DNA from: Candidatus Latescibacterota bacterium
GTDB taxonomy: Bacteria; Krumholzibacteriota; Krumholzibacteriia; Krumholzibacteriales; WJIX01
Direction of reading: 5' to 3'
Assembly: GCA_030621255.1 (NCBI GenBank)
Contig: JAUXHZ010000070.1
Span: forward strand, 1 to 6,247
DNA length: 6,247 nt
Shown: positions 1-6,039 of the stretch, piece after piece
Layout of the letters: each line of letters opens with the position of its first letter
Numbering within the stretch: position 1 is the stretch's first letter
Notes under the pieces: model-generated
The model's database searches: none
Told to the model about the DNA's origin: nothing
What the model saw: only the letters and a program-made list of their open reading frames with translations
Made by a program: the position numbers and the translations under genes

Positions 1-315
1 TGTATTACCGCTGCTGAAAACCGCGTCAACCCTTCCCTCTTTATGCTCCCTTACAGCTACCGAAATAGAGGAATCCTTTTTTCTTCTTATCGCAGCGGCC
101 GGACTTTCTGACATCCCAATAACTTCGGAAGCGTTCACAATCCTGATATGTTCAGTTGAGTATCCATTACGTGAAATATATTCTTCGATTATATCTTTTT
201 TCCCAACCAGCACTACATCAAATTCTCCACCGGCAGCCTCAACCGCCTTTACCGCTCCATCTATTATAGCTCCGGGGGCATTATCACCGCCCATAGCATC
301 AACTGCTATTCTCAT
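1..315 (-). CDS. plsX: Phosphate acyltransferase PlsX, N-terminal part (cut by window edge)
   Basis: PlsX converts acyl-ACP and phosphate to acyl-phosphate, the acyl donor for PlsY in the first step of phospholipid synthesis; it is a soluble, membrane-associated enzyme. The first 105 codons are visible and the reading frame runs off the left edge without a stop. The protein opens with MRIAVDAMGGDNAP, the hallmark N-terminus of PlsX, and later shows a VIGMSESPAAAIRRKKDSS stretch and an AVFSSGNT segment near residue 105, which matches the family's SAGNTGA region (Ser in place of Ala here). The ATG start is backed by a purine-rich ribosome binding site, GGAGAAGG, just upstream. It follows rpmF by 77 bases on the same strand, the classic yceD-rpmF-plsX order. 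Identification is very secure; the C-terminal two thirds lie outside the window. Confidence 0.96.
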   Translation of the reverse strand, partial: MRIAVDAMGGDNAPGAIIDGAVKAVEAAGGEFDVVLVGKKDIIEEYISRNGYSTEHIRIVNASEVIGMSESPAAAIRRKKDSSISVAVREHKEGRVDAVFSSGNT

Positions 316-392
316 TCCTTCTCCATCATATAATTCCCAATATTTAAAGCCGAAATCAACAAACAGTTAAATAAATATTAGAATATCACTCT

Positions 393-581
393 TTAACTAT
401 CTTCTTTTTCCTGTTTGATTACTTCGCGTCCTCCATAGTATCCACAATTCGGGCATACGACGTGAGGCGGCTTCGGTTGGTGACAATGAGAACAGGTCGA
501 CACAGTCGGGCTCTCGAGCTTCCAGTGAGTTCTGCGTGATCTTTTCTTGGCCTTCGAAGTCCTTCTCTTTGGTACTGCCAT
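393..581 (-). CDS. rpmF: 50S ribosomal protein L32, zinc-ribbon form
   Basis: This is a structural protein of the large ribosomal subunit. The 62-residue product begins MAVPKRRTSKAKKRSRRTHW, the typical basic L32 N-terminus that threads into rRNA. It then carries a zinc ribbon made by Cys30, Cys33, Cys43 and Cys46 (CSHC...CPNCGYYGG). All four cysteines are kept, so this is the zinc-binding paralogue type and not the cysteine-free form that some bacteria make under zinc shortage. The ATG start has a good ribosome binding site (AAGGAGA, about 6 bases upstream). It sits 29 bases after the DUF177 gene and 77 bases before plsX, so co-transcription is likely. Length and sequence are normal for the family. 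Confidence 0.98.
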   Translation of the reverse strand: MAVPKRRTSKAKKRSRRTHWKLESPTVSTCSHCHQPKPPHVVCPNCGYYGGREVIKQEKEDS

Positions 582-610
582 TTAATCTCTCCTTATCTCA
601 TTAAAAAATA

Positions 611-1150
611 TTATTTATTCTTATCTTTCATTAATCTTTTTAAAGGTGCCCACCTTTGATCGATTTCTTCCGTTTTGCATCCACACTCTTCAACATTCAA
701 ATTGACTCCACAGACTGGGCATAGCCCCTTACAATCTTCCCCGCACAATATCGTCATCGGTATACTGAGCATTACGGACTCCTTCACCCTGGGGAATATA
801 TCGTAGCAGTACCCTTCCTCACTGCTTAACAATACTAAATCACTTTCACCCTGGTCAGGGTGGGCTATATTGACATTTTCCCCCCGCTGAAAGATTATCT
901 CAATATATATATTCAGATCTGAAACACAATCCTCAAGACATCTTCCGCACTTCCCATGAATATCACACTTCACATCCGCCTCAAGCAGATAACGGCTGCC
1001 CATTGAAGTAACAACCGCGTTTACTATAGAATCACATTTCAGCGAGCCGGACTCGTACTCGGGTAATTCAAAGCTTTCCTTAAATGAAAAAGTCTCCCGC
1101 CCCGTTATTTGTCCAAGCTTCAGTTTCATCTTTGGAAAATCATTATTCAT
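611..1150 (-). CDS. yceD: DUF177/YceD family protein (23S rRNA accumulation protein type)
   Basis: The product is a 179-residue member of the DUF177 (YceD) family, whose E. coli and plant members are needed for normal 23S rRNA accumulation. Two cysteine clusters are visible: C-x2-C near residues 68-71 (CGRCLE, with Cys62 and Cys75 nearby) and a C-terminal cluster at 136-158 with Cys136, Cys140, Cys144, Cys147, Cys156 and Cys158 around GLCPVCGVNLN. The family's closing DxRWAxLK pattern is present (DQRWAPLKRL). The C-terminal cluster may bind a metal; that is inferred from cysteine spacing. The gene lies 12 bases after ndk and 29 bases before rpmF, the usual partner. The start chosen is ATG at 1150, but its ribosome binding site is poor, so translation may depend on coupling to ndk; Met8 is an alternative start. 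Confidence 0.92.
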   Translation of the reverse strand: MNNDFPKMKLKLGQITGRETFSFKESFELPEYESGSLKCDSIVNAVVTSMGSRYLLEADVKCDIHGKCGRCLEDCVSDLNIYIEIIFQRGENVNIAHPDQGESDLVLLSSEEGYCYDIFPRVKESVMLSIPMTILCGEDCKGLCPVCGVNLNVEECGCKTEEIDQRWAPLKRLMKDKNK

Positions 1151-1162
1151 AAAGCGACTATT

Positions 1163-1567
1163 CTAAGCTCCCGAAAACACGATAGCAAGTTCTTTTTCCG
1201 CCGATTCGGAAGAATCAGAAGCATGGACCGCGTTTTCCTGCAGGCTGGTTCCATACATGTATCGAATAGTACCCGGGTTTGCTTCCAGCGGGTTTGTTGC
1301 TCCCACAAGTATTCTCAAGAGCCGGATACTATCTTCTTTTTCGAGCTCCAGGCCGATAACATTTCCTGAAGTAATATATGAAATCAGCTCACTAAAAAAA
1401 GACTTATCTTTATGCATTGCGTAAAAACGCTCAGCCTGTACCTCTTCAAATCTGAATTGTTTCATATTTGTTATATTAAAGCGGTTCATTAAAAGCAGAT
1501 CGATGATCGCTCCCTGTTTGCCGCACTCTACCGCCTCAGGTTTAATCATTAAAAATGTCTTTTCCAA
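1163..1567 (-). CDS. ndk: Nucleoside diphosphate kinase (TTG start)
   Basis: Ndk moves the gamma-phosphate of ATP to other nucleoside diphosphates through a phospho-histidine intermediate, balancing NTP and dNTP pools in the cytosol. The 134-residue product has the active-site segment NAVHASDS with the catalytic His115. The other conserved active-site residues are at the expected places: Lys9, Tyr49, Arg85, Thr91, Arg102 and Asn112. The GATNPLEANPGTIR segment is also diagnostic. The start is TTG: it gives the normal short N-terminus (MEKTFLMIKPEA) and is preceded by GGAAG and AAGG purine stretches, while the next ATG (residue 7) would remove the first beta strand. The length is at the short end for the family. 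It lies 91 bases after the GTPase gene and 12 bases before yceD on the same strand. Confidence 0.96.
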   Translation of the reverse strand: MEKTFLMIKPEAVECGKQGAIIDLLLMNRFNITNMKQFRFEEVQAERFYAMHKDKSFFSELISYITSGNVIGLELEKEDSIRLLRILVGATNPLEANPGTIRYMYGTSLQENAVHASDSSESAEKELAIVFSGA

Positions 1568-1658
1568 CGCCTTACTTCCTTTCGCAACTCTTCATTTCAC
1601 ACAATACTAACTACCATAAATACACTCTATTACAGCATTCACTTAATAAAATAGATTA

Positions 1659-2975
1659 TTATTTTAGATAATCCTTAAGAATATCCTTAAGATCCGGGCT
1701 CCCTATTTCATCAAGGTCGTATGATACCCTTACAATCTGCTGTGGAATATCAATAATCCTACTCAGGTCAATCGGTGTTCCAATTACAACTGAATCACAG
1801 TCCACCTTGGAAATAGTAGTTTCCAGATCTTTAATCTGTTCTTTGCCATATCCCATCGCCGGCAGTAAGATTCCAATCTCAGGATAGCGTTCGAAGGTTC
1901 TGGCTATCCGGCCTGTCGAATACGGACGGGGATCGACAAGGTCGGAGGCTCCGTATTTAAGGGCCGCCATTACACCGGCGCCATATTTCATTCCGCCGTG
2001 CGTAAGAGTCGGGCCATCTTCCACACAAAGCACCCTTTTGTCTCTTATCCCGTCGGGATTATCCACGCTAAGCGGTGAAGCCGCGTCGATTACAATCGCG
2101 TCAGGATTATAGATACTTATACTATCTCTTACCTCTTCGATACCTTCAAGATCCGCGGTATCAATCTTGTTAATAACAATAACATCAGCCATCAGTAAAT
2201 TCGTAAACCCCGGATAATAGGTAACCTCATCGCCGGGCCTGTGAGGGTCAACGACAACTACGTTAAGATCCGGTTTATAGAACGGCATATCGTTATTACC
2301 GCCATCCCAGAGTATTATGTCCGCCTCTTTCTCGGCTTCCCGTAAAATGGCTTCATAATCGACGCCGGAGTAAATAATTACGCCGCTCACAATGTGAGGT
2401 TCATATTCTTCCATTTCCTCTATGGTGCACTTGTGCTTTTCAAGATCCTCCAGGGAACCGTACCTTTGAACACGCTGCTTGACAAGATCACCGTAAGGCA
2501 TAGGATGCCTTATAGCGACAACCTTCTTTCCCGCTTCAATTAAAATTTCTGCTATTTTTCTTGTCGTCTGGCTCTTTCCGCAGCCTGTACGTACAGCACA
2601 CACGGATATTACAGGCTTGGTACTCTTTATCATTGTCGGATCCGCTCCGGCCAGAGTGAAATGAGCTCCGCACGAATTAACAAACTGGGCTTTCTCCATA
2701 ACATACTGGCTTGAAAGATCACTATATGAAAAGAACACTTCTCTAACATTCTCTTTGCTGATCAGCTCTCCCAATTTCTCTTCGGGATAAATGGGGATTC
2801 CATCCGGATAGAGCTCTCCTGCAAGCTCGGAAGGATATTTCCGGTCATCAATATCGGGAATTTGAGTAGCGGTAAATGCTACTACTTCATATGACTCATT
2901 ATTTCTGAAAAGAGTGTTAAAATTATGAAAATCCCTTCCAGCGGCACCCATTATCAAAATCTTTTTTCTCTCCAT
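1659..2975 (-). CDS. COG2403-type predicted GTPase, cyclic 2,3-diphosphoglycerate synthetase-like
   Basis: The 438-residue product resembles the family named after archaeal cyclic 2,3-diphosphoglycerate synthetase, which closes 2,3-diphosphoglycerate into a cyclic anhydride using ATP. The bacterial members are mostly called predicted GTPases and their substrate is not established. The N-terminus (residues 5-40) is a nucleotide-binding-like fold with GAAGRDFHNFN and FTATQIP. A P-loop follows at 128-137 (VRTGCGKSQT), then WDGGNND at 223-229, VVDPHRPGDE at 241-250 and an NKID guanine-specificity-type motif at 269-272. The C-terminal part has LPAMGYGKEQIKDLE and VVIGTPIDLSRII, typical of the family. 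The ATG start has a strong ribosome binding site, GGAGGT, 11 bases upstream. It lies 58 bases after rfaE2 and 91 before ndk. Family assignment is confident; the reaction in this organism is unknown. Confidence 0.85.
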   Translation of the reverse strand: MERKKILIMGAAGRDFHNFNTLFRNNESYEVVAFTATQIPDIDDRKYPSELAGELYPDGIPIYPEEKLGELISKENVREVFFSYSDLSSQYVMEKAQFVNSCGAHFTLAGADPTMIKSTKPVISVCAVRTGCGKSQTTRKIAEILIEAGKKVVAIRHPMPYGDLVKQRVQRYGSLEDLEKHKCTIEEMEEYEPHIVSGVIIYSGVDYEAILREAEKEADIILWDGGNNDMPFYKPDLNVVVVDPHRPGDEVTYYPGFTNLLMADVIVINKIDTADLEGIEEVRDSISIYNPDAIVIDAASPLSVDNPDGIRDKRVLCVEDGPTLTHGGMKYGAGVMAALKYGASDLVDPRPYSTGRIARTFERYPEIGILLPAMGYGKEQIKDLETTISKVDCDSVVIGTPIDLSRIIDIPQQIVRVSYDLDEIGSPDLKDILKDYLK

Positions 2976-3033
2976 GCCTACCTTGCACCTCCATACTATC
3001 CAAGTTTAAAGAATTCCCCGGTTCAACCCAAAT

Positions 3034-3516
3034 TCACTTTCCCTGTTTTGTCCATCTCTTTATCAATTTACTGGTTGAATAACCATCTACCATCTTTACT
3101 CTTTTTACTTCTCCTCCTGTTTGAAGCACAAAATCAGCTCCAACTATCTCTTCAAGGGAATACTCGTCCCCCTTGACAAGAATATCCGGCTGTAATTTCC
3201 TGATTACTTCAACAGGTGTATCCTCCTCAAAAACAGTTACATAATCAACACAATCGAGATGAAGGAGAATAAACGCCCTGTCATCTTCAGTCGTAAGAGG
3301 CCTTCCCGGCCCCTTCAACCGCCTCAACGAACGGTCGCTGTTGATACCGACAACCAGGCACTCGCCGAAGCTGCGCGCCTCCGCGAGCAATGCTACATGC
3401 CCCCTGTGAAGGAGATCGAAGCAGCCATTCGTAAAAACCACTCTGCCGCCTGATTCATTCTTTTTGATACCGGCAAGTTCATCCGGTTTTAAAACTCTAT
3501 CTTTATTCTCATTCAT
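3034..3516 (-). CDS. rfaE2: D-glycero-beta-D-manno-heptose 1-phosphate adenylyltransferase
   Basis: This cytosolic enzyme joins AMP from ATP to heptose-1-phosphate, giving ADP-heptose after GmhB has acted, for the LPS inner core. The 160-residue protein is a stand-alone nucleotidyltransferase of the cytidylyltransferase-like fold. It has VVFTNGCFDLLHRGHV at 26-41, containing the HxGH nucleotide-binding motif at 37-40, then VVGINSDRS at 55-63, KGPGRP at 68-73, a VKGDEY segment, and YSTSKLIKRW near 146-155, equivalent to the family's STS..I signature. In E. coli the same domain is the C-terminal half of HldE; here it is a separate gene next to rfaE1. ATG at 3516 is preferred because it gives the usual short lead before the first beta strand and lies 4 bases after the rfaE1 stop. 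An upstream TTG at 3543 would overlap rfaE1 and add nine residues. No clear ribosome binding site is seen, so coupling to rfaE1 is likely. Confidence 0.94.
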   Translation of the reverse strand: MNENKDRVLKPDELAGIKKNESGGRVVFTNGCFDLLHRGHVALLAEARSFGECLVVGINSDRSLRRLKGPGRPLTTEDDRAFILLHLDCVDYVTVFEEDTPVEVIRKLQPDILVKGDEYSLEEIVGADFVLQTGGEVKRVKMVDGYSTSKLIKRWTKQGK

Positions 3517-3520
3517 AATA

Positions 3521-4516
3521 TTAAGAAGTAAAGGAAGAAACAAGCTCTTTTACACTAACGGTGGCAGTGCCAAGTTCCCGAACAACCAACCCGGCAGCTA
3601 TATTCGCCAGCTCAATCGCTTCTTCAAGCTCGGCCTTTGCGGCAAGCGCCGCCGCCAAAACACTTATAACGGTATCGCCCGCGCCGGTAACGTCATATAC
3701 TTCGCTGGCAGTTGTCGGAAAATGCTGCGATTTATTTTGCTTGCTGAACAAAGTCATACCCTCTTCGCCCCGCGTAATAAGGACAGCATTTGCTTCGAGA
3801 TCTTCGAGAAGTGATTCGCCTACATCTATCAAATCATTTTCAGATTTGATTTTCCTGTTATAAAACCCTCCCGCTTCATCCTTGTTAGGCGTAATAATAT
3901 ATGATCCGTGGTAAAGTGAAAAATGTTTTTCCTTCGGATCAACAAGCAATGGTATTGATTTCTCCGCACACAAACGCCTGACACTATCCATCAATTTCTC
4001 CGTCACGACCCCCTTCCCATAGTCAGAAATTACAACTGCCCCGGCATTTTCCAACACATCTTCCACCGCAATCAGCAGTTTGTCCAGGATCTCTTCCCCT
4101 ATATCACCCTCAGATTCAAAGTCGGCTCTTACCACTTGTTGATTATGGGCGACAACTCTTATCTTTTCCGTGGTTACCCTTGATTTATCTTCAATAAGAT
4201 AATCGGTTGTAACGCCTAGTTTCCTTATAAGATTTTGTAGTTCCCTGCCCCTGTATCCGTTGTTAGATACGCCCACAAGTGAGCACTTTGATCCAAGTGA
4301 AACTATATTCCACGCAACATTGGCCGCCCCTCCCGGCCTGACATCGGTTTTTCCCACCTTTACAACAGGAACCGGAGCCTCAGGACTGATCCTCTCAACA
4401 AGCCCCCAGTAATATCTGTCGAGCATTATATCACCGATAACAACGACAGATGAAATTTTGATCTTCTCCCCGATTTCCTGCAATCTTTCCCGATTCAATT
4501 CTGGCCTTTCCACCAA
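3521..4516 (-). CDS. rfaE1: D-glycero-beta-D-manno-heptose-7-phosphate kinase
   Basis: RfaE1 phosphorylates heptose-7-phosphate at C1 to give the 1,7-bisphosphate, a committed step toward ADP-heptose for LPS core. The 331-residue product is a PfkB/ribokinase-family sugar kinase. It shows GDIMLDRYYWG at 28-38 followed by VERISPEAPVPVV, which is characteristic of heptose kinases, then RPGGAANVA at 60-68, a VVAHNQQVVRADFE stretch, ISDYGKGV, DPKEKHF, ITPNKDEA, and the anion-hole/catalytic motif DVTGAGD at 275-281 with Asp281 as the likely base. It corresponds to the N-terminal half of E. coli HldE. The start is TTG at 4516, or GTG at 4513 one codon later. An in-frame TAG lies directly before the TTG, so the start cannot be further upstream; GGAAA just upstream serves either. 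It is the first gene of the leftward cluster. Confidence 0.95.
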   Translation of the reverse strand: MVERPELNRERLQEIGEKIKISSVVVIGDIMLDRYYWGLVERISPEAPVPVVKVGKTDVRPGGAANVAWNIVSLGSKCSLVGVSNNGYRGRELQNLIRKLGVTTDYLIEDKSRVTTEKIRVVAHNQQVVRADFESEGDIGEEILDKLLIAVEDVLENAGAVVISDYGKGVVTEKLMDSVRRLCAEKSIPLLVDPKEKHFSLYHGSYIITPNKDEAGGFYNRKIKSENDLIDVGESLLEDLEANAVLITRGEEGMTLFSKQNKSQHFPTTASEVYDVTGAGDTVISVLAAALAAKAELEEAIELANIAAGLVVRELGTATVSVKELVSSFTS

Positions 4517-4536
4517 CTATTTCCGAATGTTCCATT

Positions 4537-4612
4537 AGTATAGATATATTCTTTCATATACTTTAACTCAGCCGGACTGAAAAAATATAGCGTTAATTCC
4601 CCTTTCAATCAA
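4537..4612 (-). promoter_or_regulatory. Candidate sigma-70-type promoters for the rfaE1 operon
   Basis: Reading the minus strand, TTGATT (4607-4612) is followed after exactly 17 bases by TATATT (4584-4589), a good match to the -35 and -10 boxes. A second candidate, TTAAAG (4561-4566) with an 18-base spacer to TATACT (4537-4542), lies closer to the gene. The first would give a leader of about 60 bases and the second a very short one. Both are judged by eye in AT-rich DNA; the first is the stronger. Confidence 0.45.
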
Positions 4613-4645
4613 GAAGAAGATAATTTAATAGGAGACACACATTAA

Positions 4646-4675
4646 TTGACTAACTAACCGGCATTGCTTTATCTT
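4646..4675 (+). promoter_or_regulatory. Candidate promoter for the DUF3467 gene
   Basis: On the plus strand TTGACT (4646-4651) matches five of six bases of the -35 consensus and is followed after 18 bases by TATCTT (4670-4675), a four-of-six match to the -10 box. Transcription from here would begin near 4683 and leave a leader of roughly 110 bases that includes the palindrome at 4693-4706. This is the best pair seen in the spacer but remains a by-eye call. Confidence 0.35.
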
Positions 4676-4692
4676 ACTAAAGAAAGAGGAAT

Positions 4693-4706
4693 CGGCCAAT
4701 TGGTCG
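4693..4706. repeat. Short palindrome centred on CCAATTGG, possible operator
   Basis: CGGCCAATTGGTCG reads as a near-perfect 14-base inverted repeat; one position pair (G4695 with T4704) breaks exact symmetry and the core CCAATTGG is perfect. It is the most GC-rich symmetric element in the otherwise AT-rich divergent spacer and would fall just downstream of the candidate DUF3467 promoter, a place where a dimeric repressor could bind. No regulator is identified and chance is possible. Confidence 0.25.
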
Positions 4707-4794
4707 CCGCATCTTTTTAATTATTCTTTAAGGTACTTACGGCTGTTAAAAAATCTAGTAAATAAAAATAGCTTTTTTTAAGGAAAGGAAAGTC

Positions 4795-5118
4795 ATGGAT
4801 AACAAACCACAGCAAATCCCTATACAACTCGATGAAAAAGAAGCAGAGGGGATATATTCCAACTTCGTATTGACCTCTTATACCCCGGCGGAATTTGTCC
4901 TTGATTTCGCAAGAATGCTGCCTGGATTGAAAAAAGCTAAAGTTCATTCAAGAATAGTAATGACCCCTCAGTCCGCGAAATCACTGGTAGCATTACTTAC
5001 CCAGACAGTAGCCAATTACGAGGATAAATTTGGCGAAATTGAACTTAAAGGAAGAAAGGGAAATCAACCGATCGGGTTTCATGCGGGCTCCAACCTCGGA
5101 TCGGAAAAGAAAAATTAA
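4795..5118 (+). CDS. DUF3467 domain protein of unknown function
   Basis: This is the only plus-strand gene, encoding a 107-residue protein that fits the DUF3467 family along its whole length. Family-like blocks are EAEGIYSNFV at 16-25, SYTPAEFVLDFARMLPG at 28-44, AKVHSRIVMTPQSAK at 48-62 and NYEDKFGEI at 74-82. It is soluble, with no signal peptide or membrane span, and ends in a short, charged, probably flexible tail. No catalytic motif is evident and no function is established for the family. The ATG start has a strong ribosome binding site (AGGAAAGG, about 6 bases upstream). It is transcribed away from rfaE1 and toward the acyltransferase gene, with which its stop codon overlaps. Being alone on its strand, it probably has its own promoter in the upstream spacer. 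Confidence 0.88.
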   Translation: MDNKPQQIPIQLDEKEAEGIYSNFVLTSYTPAEFVLDFARMLPGLKKAKVHSRIVMTPQSAKSLVALLTQTVANYEDKFGEIELKGRKGNQPIGFHAGSNLGSEKKN

Positions 5119-6026
5119 ATCCTTCGTTTTTCCGGGGGTTTTGTTTTCCATCTCCTGTGCGCCCAGAAATAGTGATCCGGGTTCTTTCTAATGCACTCCT
5201 CGAGAGCCTTGGCGTGAAGCGCGGTTAACCTAATGATTTCATTTTCTTTCTCCGCCTCCGTGTTCACCTCTATCGGGGGTAAAAATACCGCGTTATGAGT
5301 TCCATCTCTTTTCCTTAGAATATAAGCAAAGAGTATCGGGCAATTCACCCGGCAGGCAAATTGCGCGGCCCCGGGATATGTCGATGAAGGTATTCCAAAA
5401 AAATCGACGAAAATTCCAGCTTTTCTCGCGTCCTGATCAGAGAGCATCGCTACCATCCGGTTCTTTTTTAATGAAGTAAATATACCCCGTATGGAAACCC
5501 CGAGAGGGATCGTTCCTATCCCTACACTTTTCCTAAGCCCATTAATATAGGAATCAACAAGTTTGTTAGTCTGTTCACCCACAAGAAAATCTACCGGCAT
5601 TCCTCTCGCCGCGGCCGCGGCGCCAAAAAGCTCCCAACTTCCGAAATGGCCCGTTATCATAATAACTCCATTCCCTCTTTTAAGAACTTCTTCTACATAC
5701 TCTTCCCCCGAAAAAGATACCAGGCCGCGCAAATTCTCCTTTTTCATTCGACTAAGAGAAGCGAATTCAATCATTGATTTCGCGAAGTTGATATATGATT
5801 CTCTGCCCGTTTTTATGCGTTCTTGGGGAGTCATTCTATCTCCGAAGGCTTTCTGAAGATTAGTCAGAGTAACCTGCCTTCTTATTCTGAAAATATCAAA
5901 TGCCAATATCCCTAATATTACACCAAACTTTACCGAAACCCTTAAAGGCAGAAGTGCCGGCAGCTGCGAGAGAATGTACACTCCCAGAAGCTCGAATCGA
6001 TGGCGTATTTTTTTCCAGAAATTAAT
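5115..6026 (-). CDS. LpxL/HtrB-family lysophospholipid (lipid A) acyltransferase, probable ATT start
   Basis: Members of this family add secondary acyl chains to Kdo2-lipid A at the inner membrane. From the proposed ATT start the protein has 303 residues. It begins NFWKKIRHRFELLG, then a single hydrophobic stretch (about 22-45) that would anchor it, and NLQKAFGD near 56-63. The catalytic HX4E motif is HFGSWE at 127-132; later come SDQDARKAGIFVDFFG and a closing HYFWAHRRWKTKP, all typical. The KxRHRxE N-terminus is a family feature, so starting at the GTG at 5981 would cut off conserved residues. Upstream of ATT no ATG, GTG or TTG occurs before an in-frame TAG at 6030-6032, while AAAGGAG sits 6 bases before it. 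The acyl chain and exact acceptor cannot be told. It follows the iron-sulfur gene closely. Confidence 0.9.
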   Translation of the reverse strand: MNFWKKIRHRFELLGVYILSQLPALLPLRVSVKFGVILGILAFDIFRIRRQVTLTNLQKAFGDRMTPQERIKTGRESYINFAKSMIEFASLSRMKKENLRGLVSFSGEEYVEEVLKRGNGVIMITGHFGSWELFGAAAAARGMPVDFLVGEQTNKLVDSYINGLRKSVGIGTIPLGVSIRGIFTSLKKNRMVAMLSDQDARKAGIFVDFFGIPSSTYPGAAQFACRVNCPILFAYILRKRDGTHNAVFLPPIEVNTEAEKENEIIRLTALHAKALEECIRKNPDHYFWAHRRWKTKPPEKRRI

Positions 6027-6032
6027 ATTCTA

Positions 6033-6039
6033 CTCCTTT
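6033..6039 (-). promoter_or_regulatory. Ribosome binding site that fixes the ATT start of the acyltransferase
   Basis: AAAGGAG on the minus strand is a near-perfect Shine-Dalgarno site. It lies 6 bases before the ATT codon at 6024-6026, the ideal distance, and 51 bases before the next conventional start codon (GTG at 5981), which has no well-placed site of its own. The site overlaps the TAA stop of the preceding iron-sulfur gene (6038-6040), so the ribosome finishing that gene ends directly on it. Confidence 0.75.

Noticed and set aside
339..379. Inverted repeat AATATTTA (339-346) and TAAATATT (372-379) between rpmF and plsX
   Set aside because: The arms are purely A/T, the loop is 25 bases and there is no GC-rich stem or T-run, so it does not look like a terminator and can easily arise by chance in AT-rich DNA.
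1109..1369. Plus-strand open frame of 86 codons
   Set aside because: It runs antisense to ndk and yceD, shows no recognisable family pattern, and is explained by the well-identified minus-strand genes.
1568..1658. Possible promoter for ndk in the 91-base gap
   Set aside because: Only poor pairs such as TTAAGT-17-GTATTT were found on the minus strand, not enough to call.
3464..3863. Two overlapping plus-strand open frames of 116 and 100 codons
   Set aside because: Both are antisense to rfaE1, whose heptose kinase motifs are unmistakable; the alanine- and serine-rich product is typical of a shadow frame.
4746..4781. Inverted repeat TTAAAAAA (4746-4753) and TTTTTTAA (4774-4781) just before the DUF3467 ribosome binding site
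   Set aside because: The arms are only A and T with a 20-base loop; pairing would be weak and the homopolymer tracts make a chance match likely.
4717..4947. Minus-strand open frame of 76 codons over the DUF3467 start
   Set aside because: It covers the DUF3467 ribosome binding site and N-terminus in antisense and has no family-like pattern.
5563..5856. Plus-strand open frame of 97 codons inside the acyltransferase gene
   Set aside because: It is antisense to the catalytic region of the acyltransferase and has no supporting ribosome binding site or family pattern.
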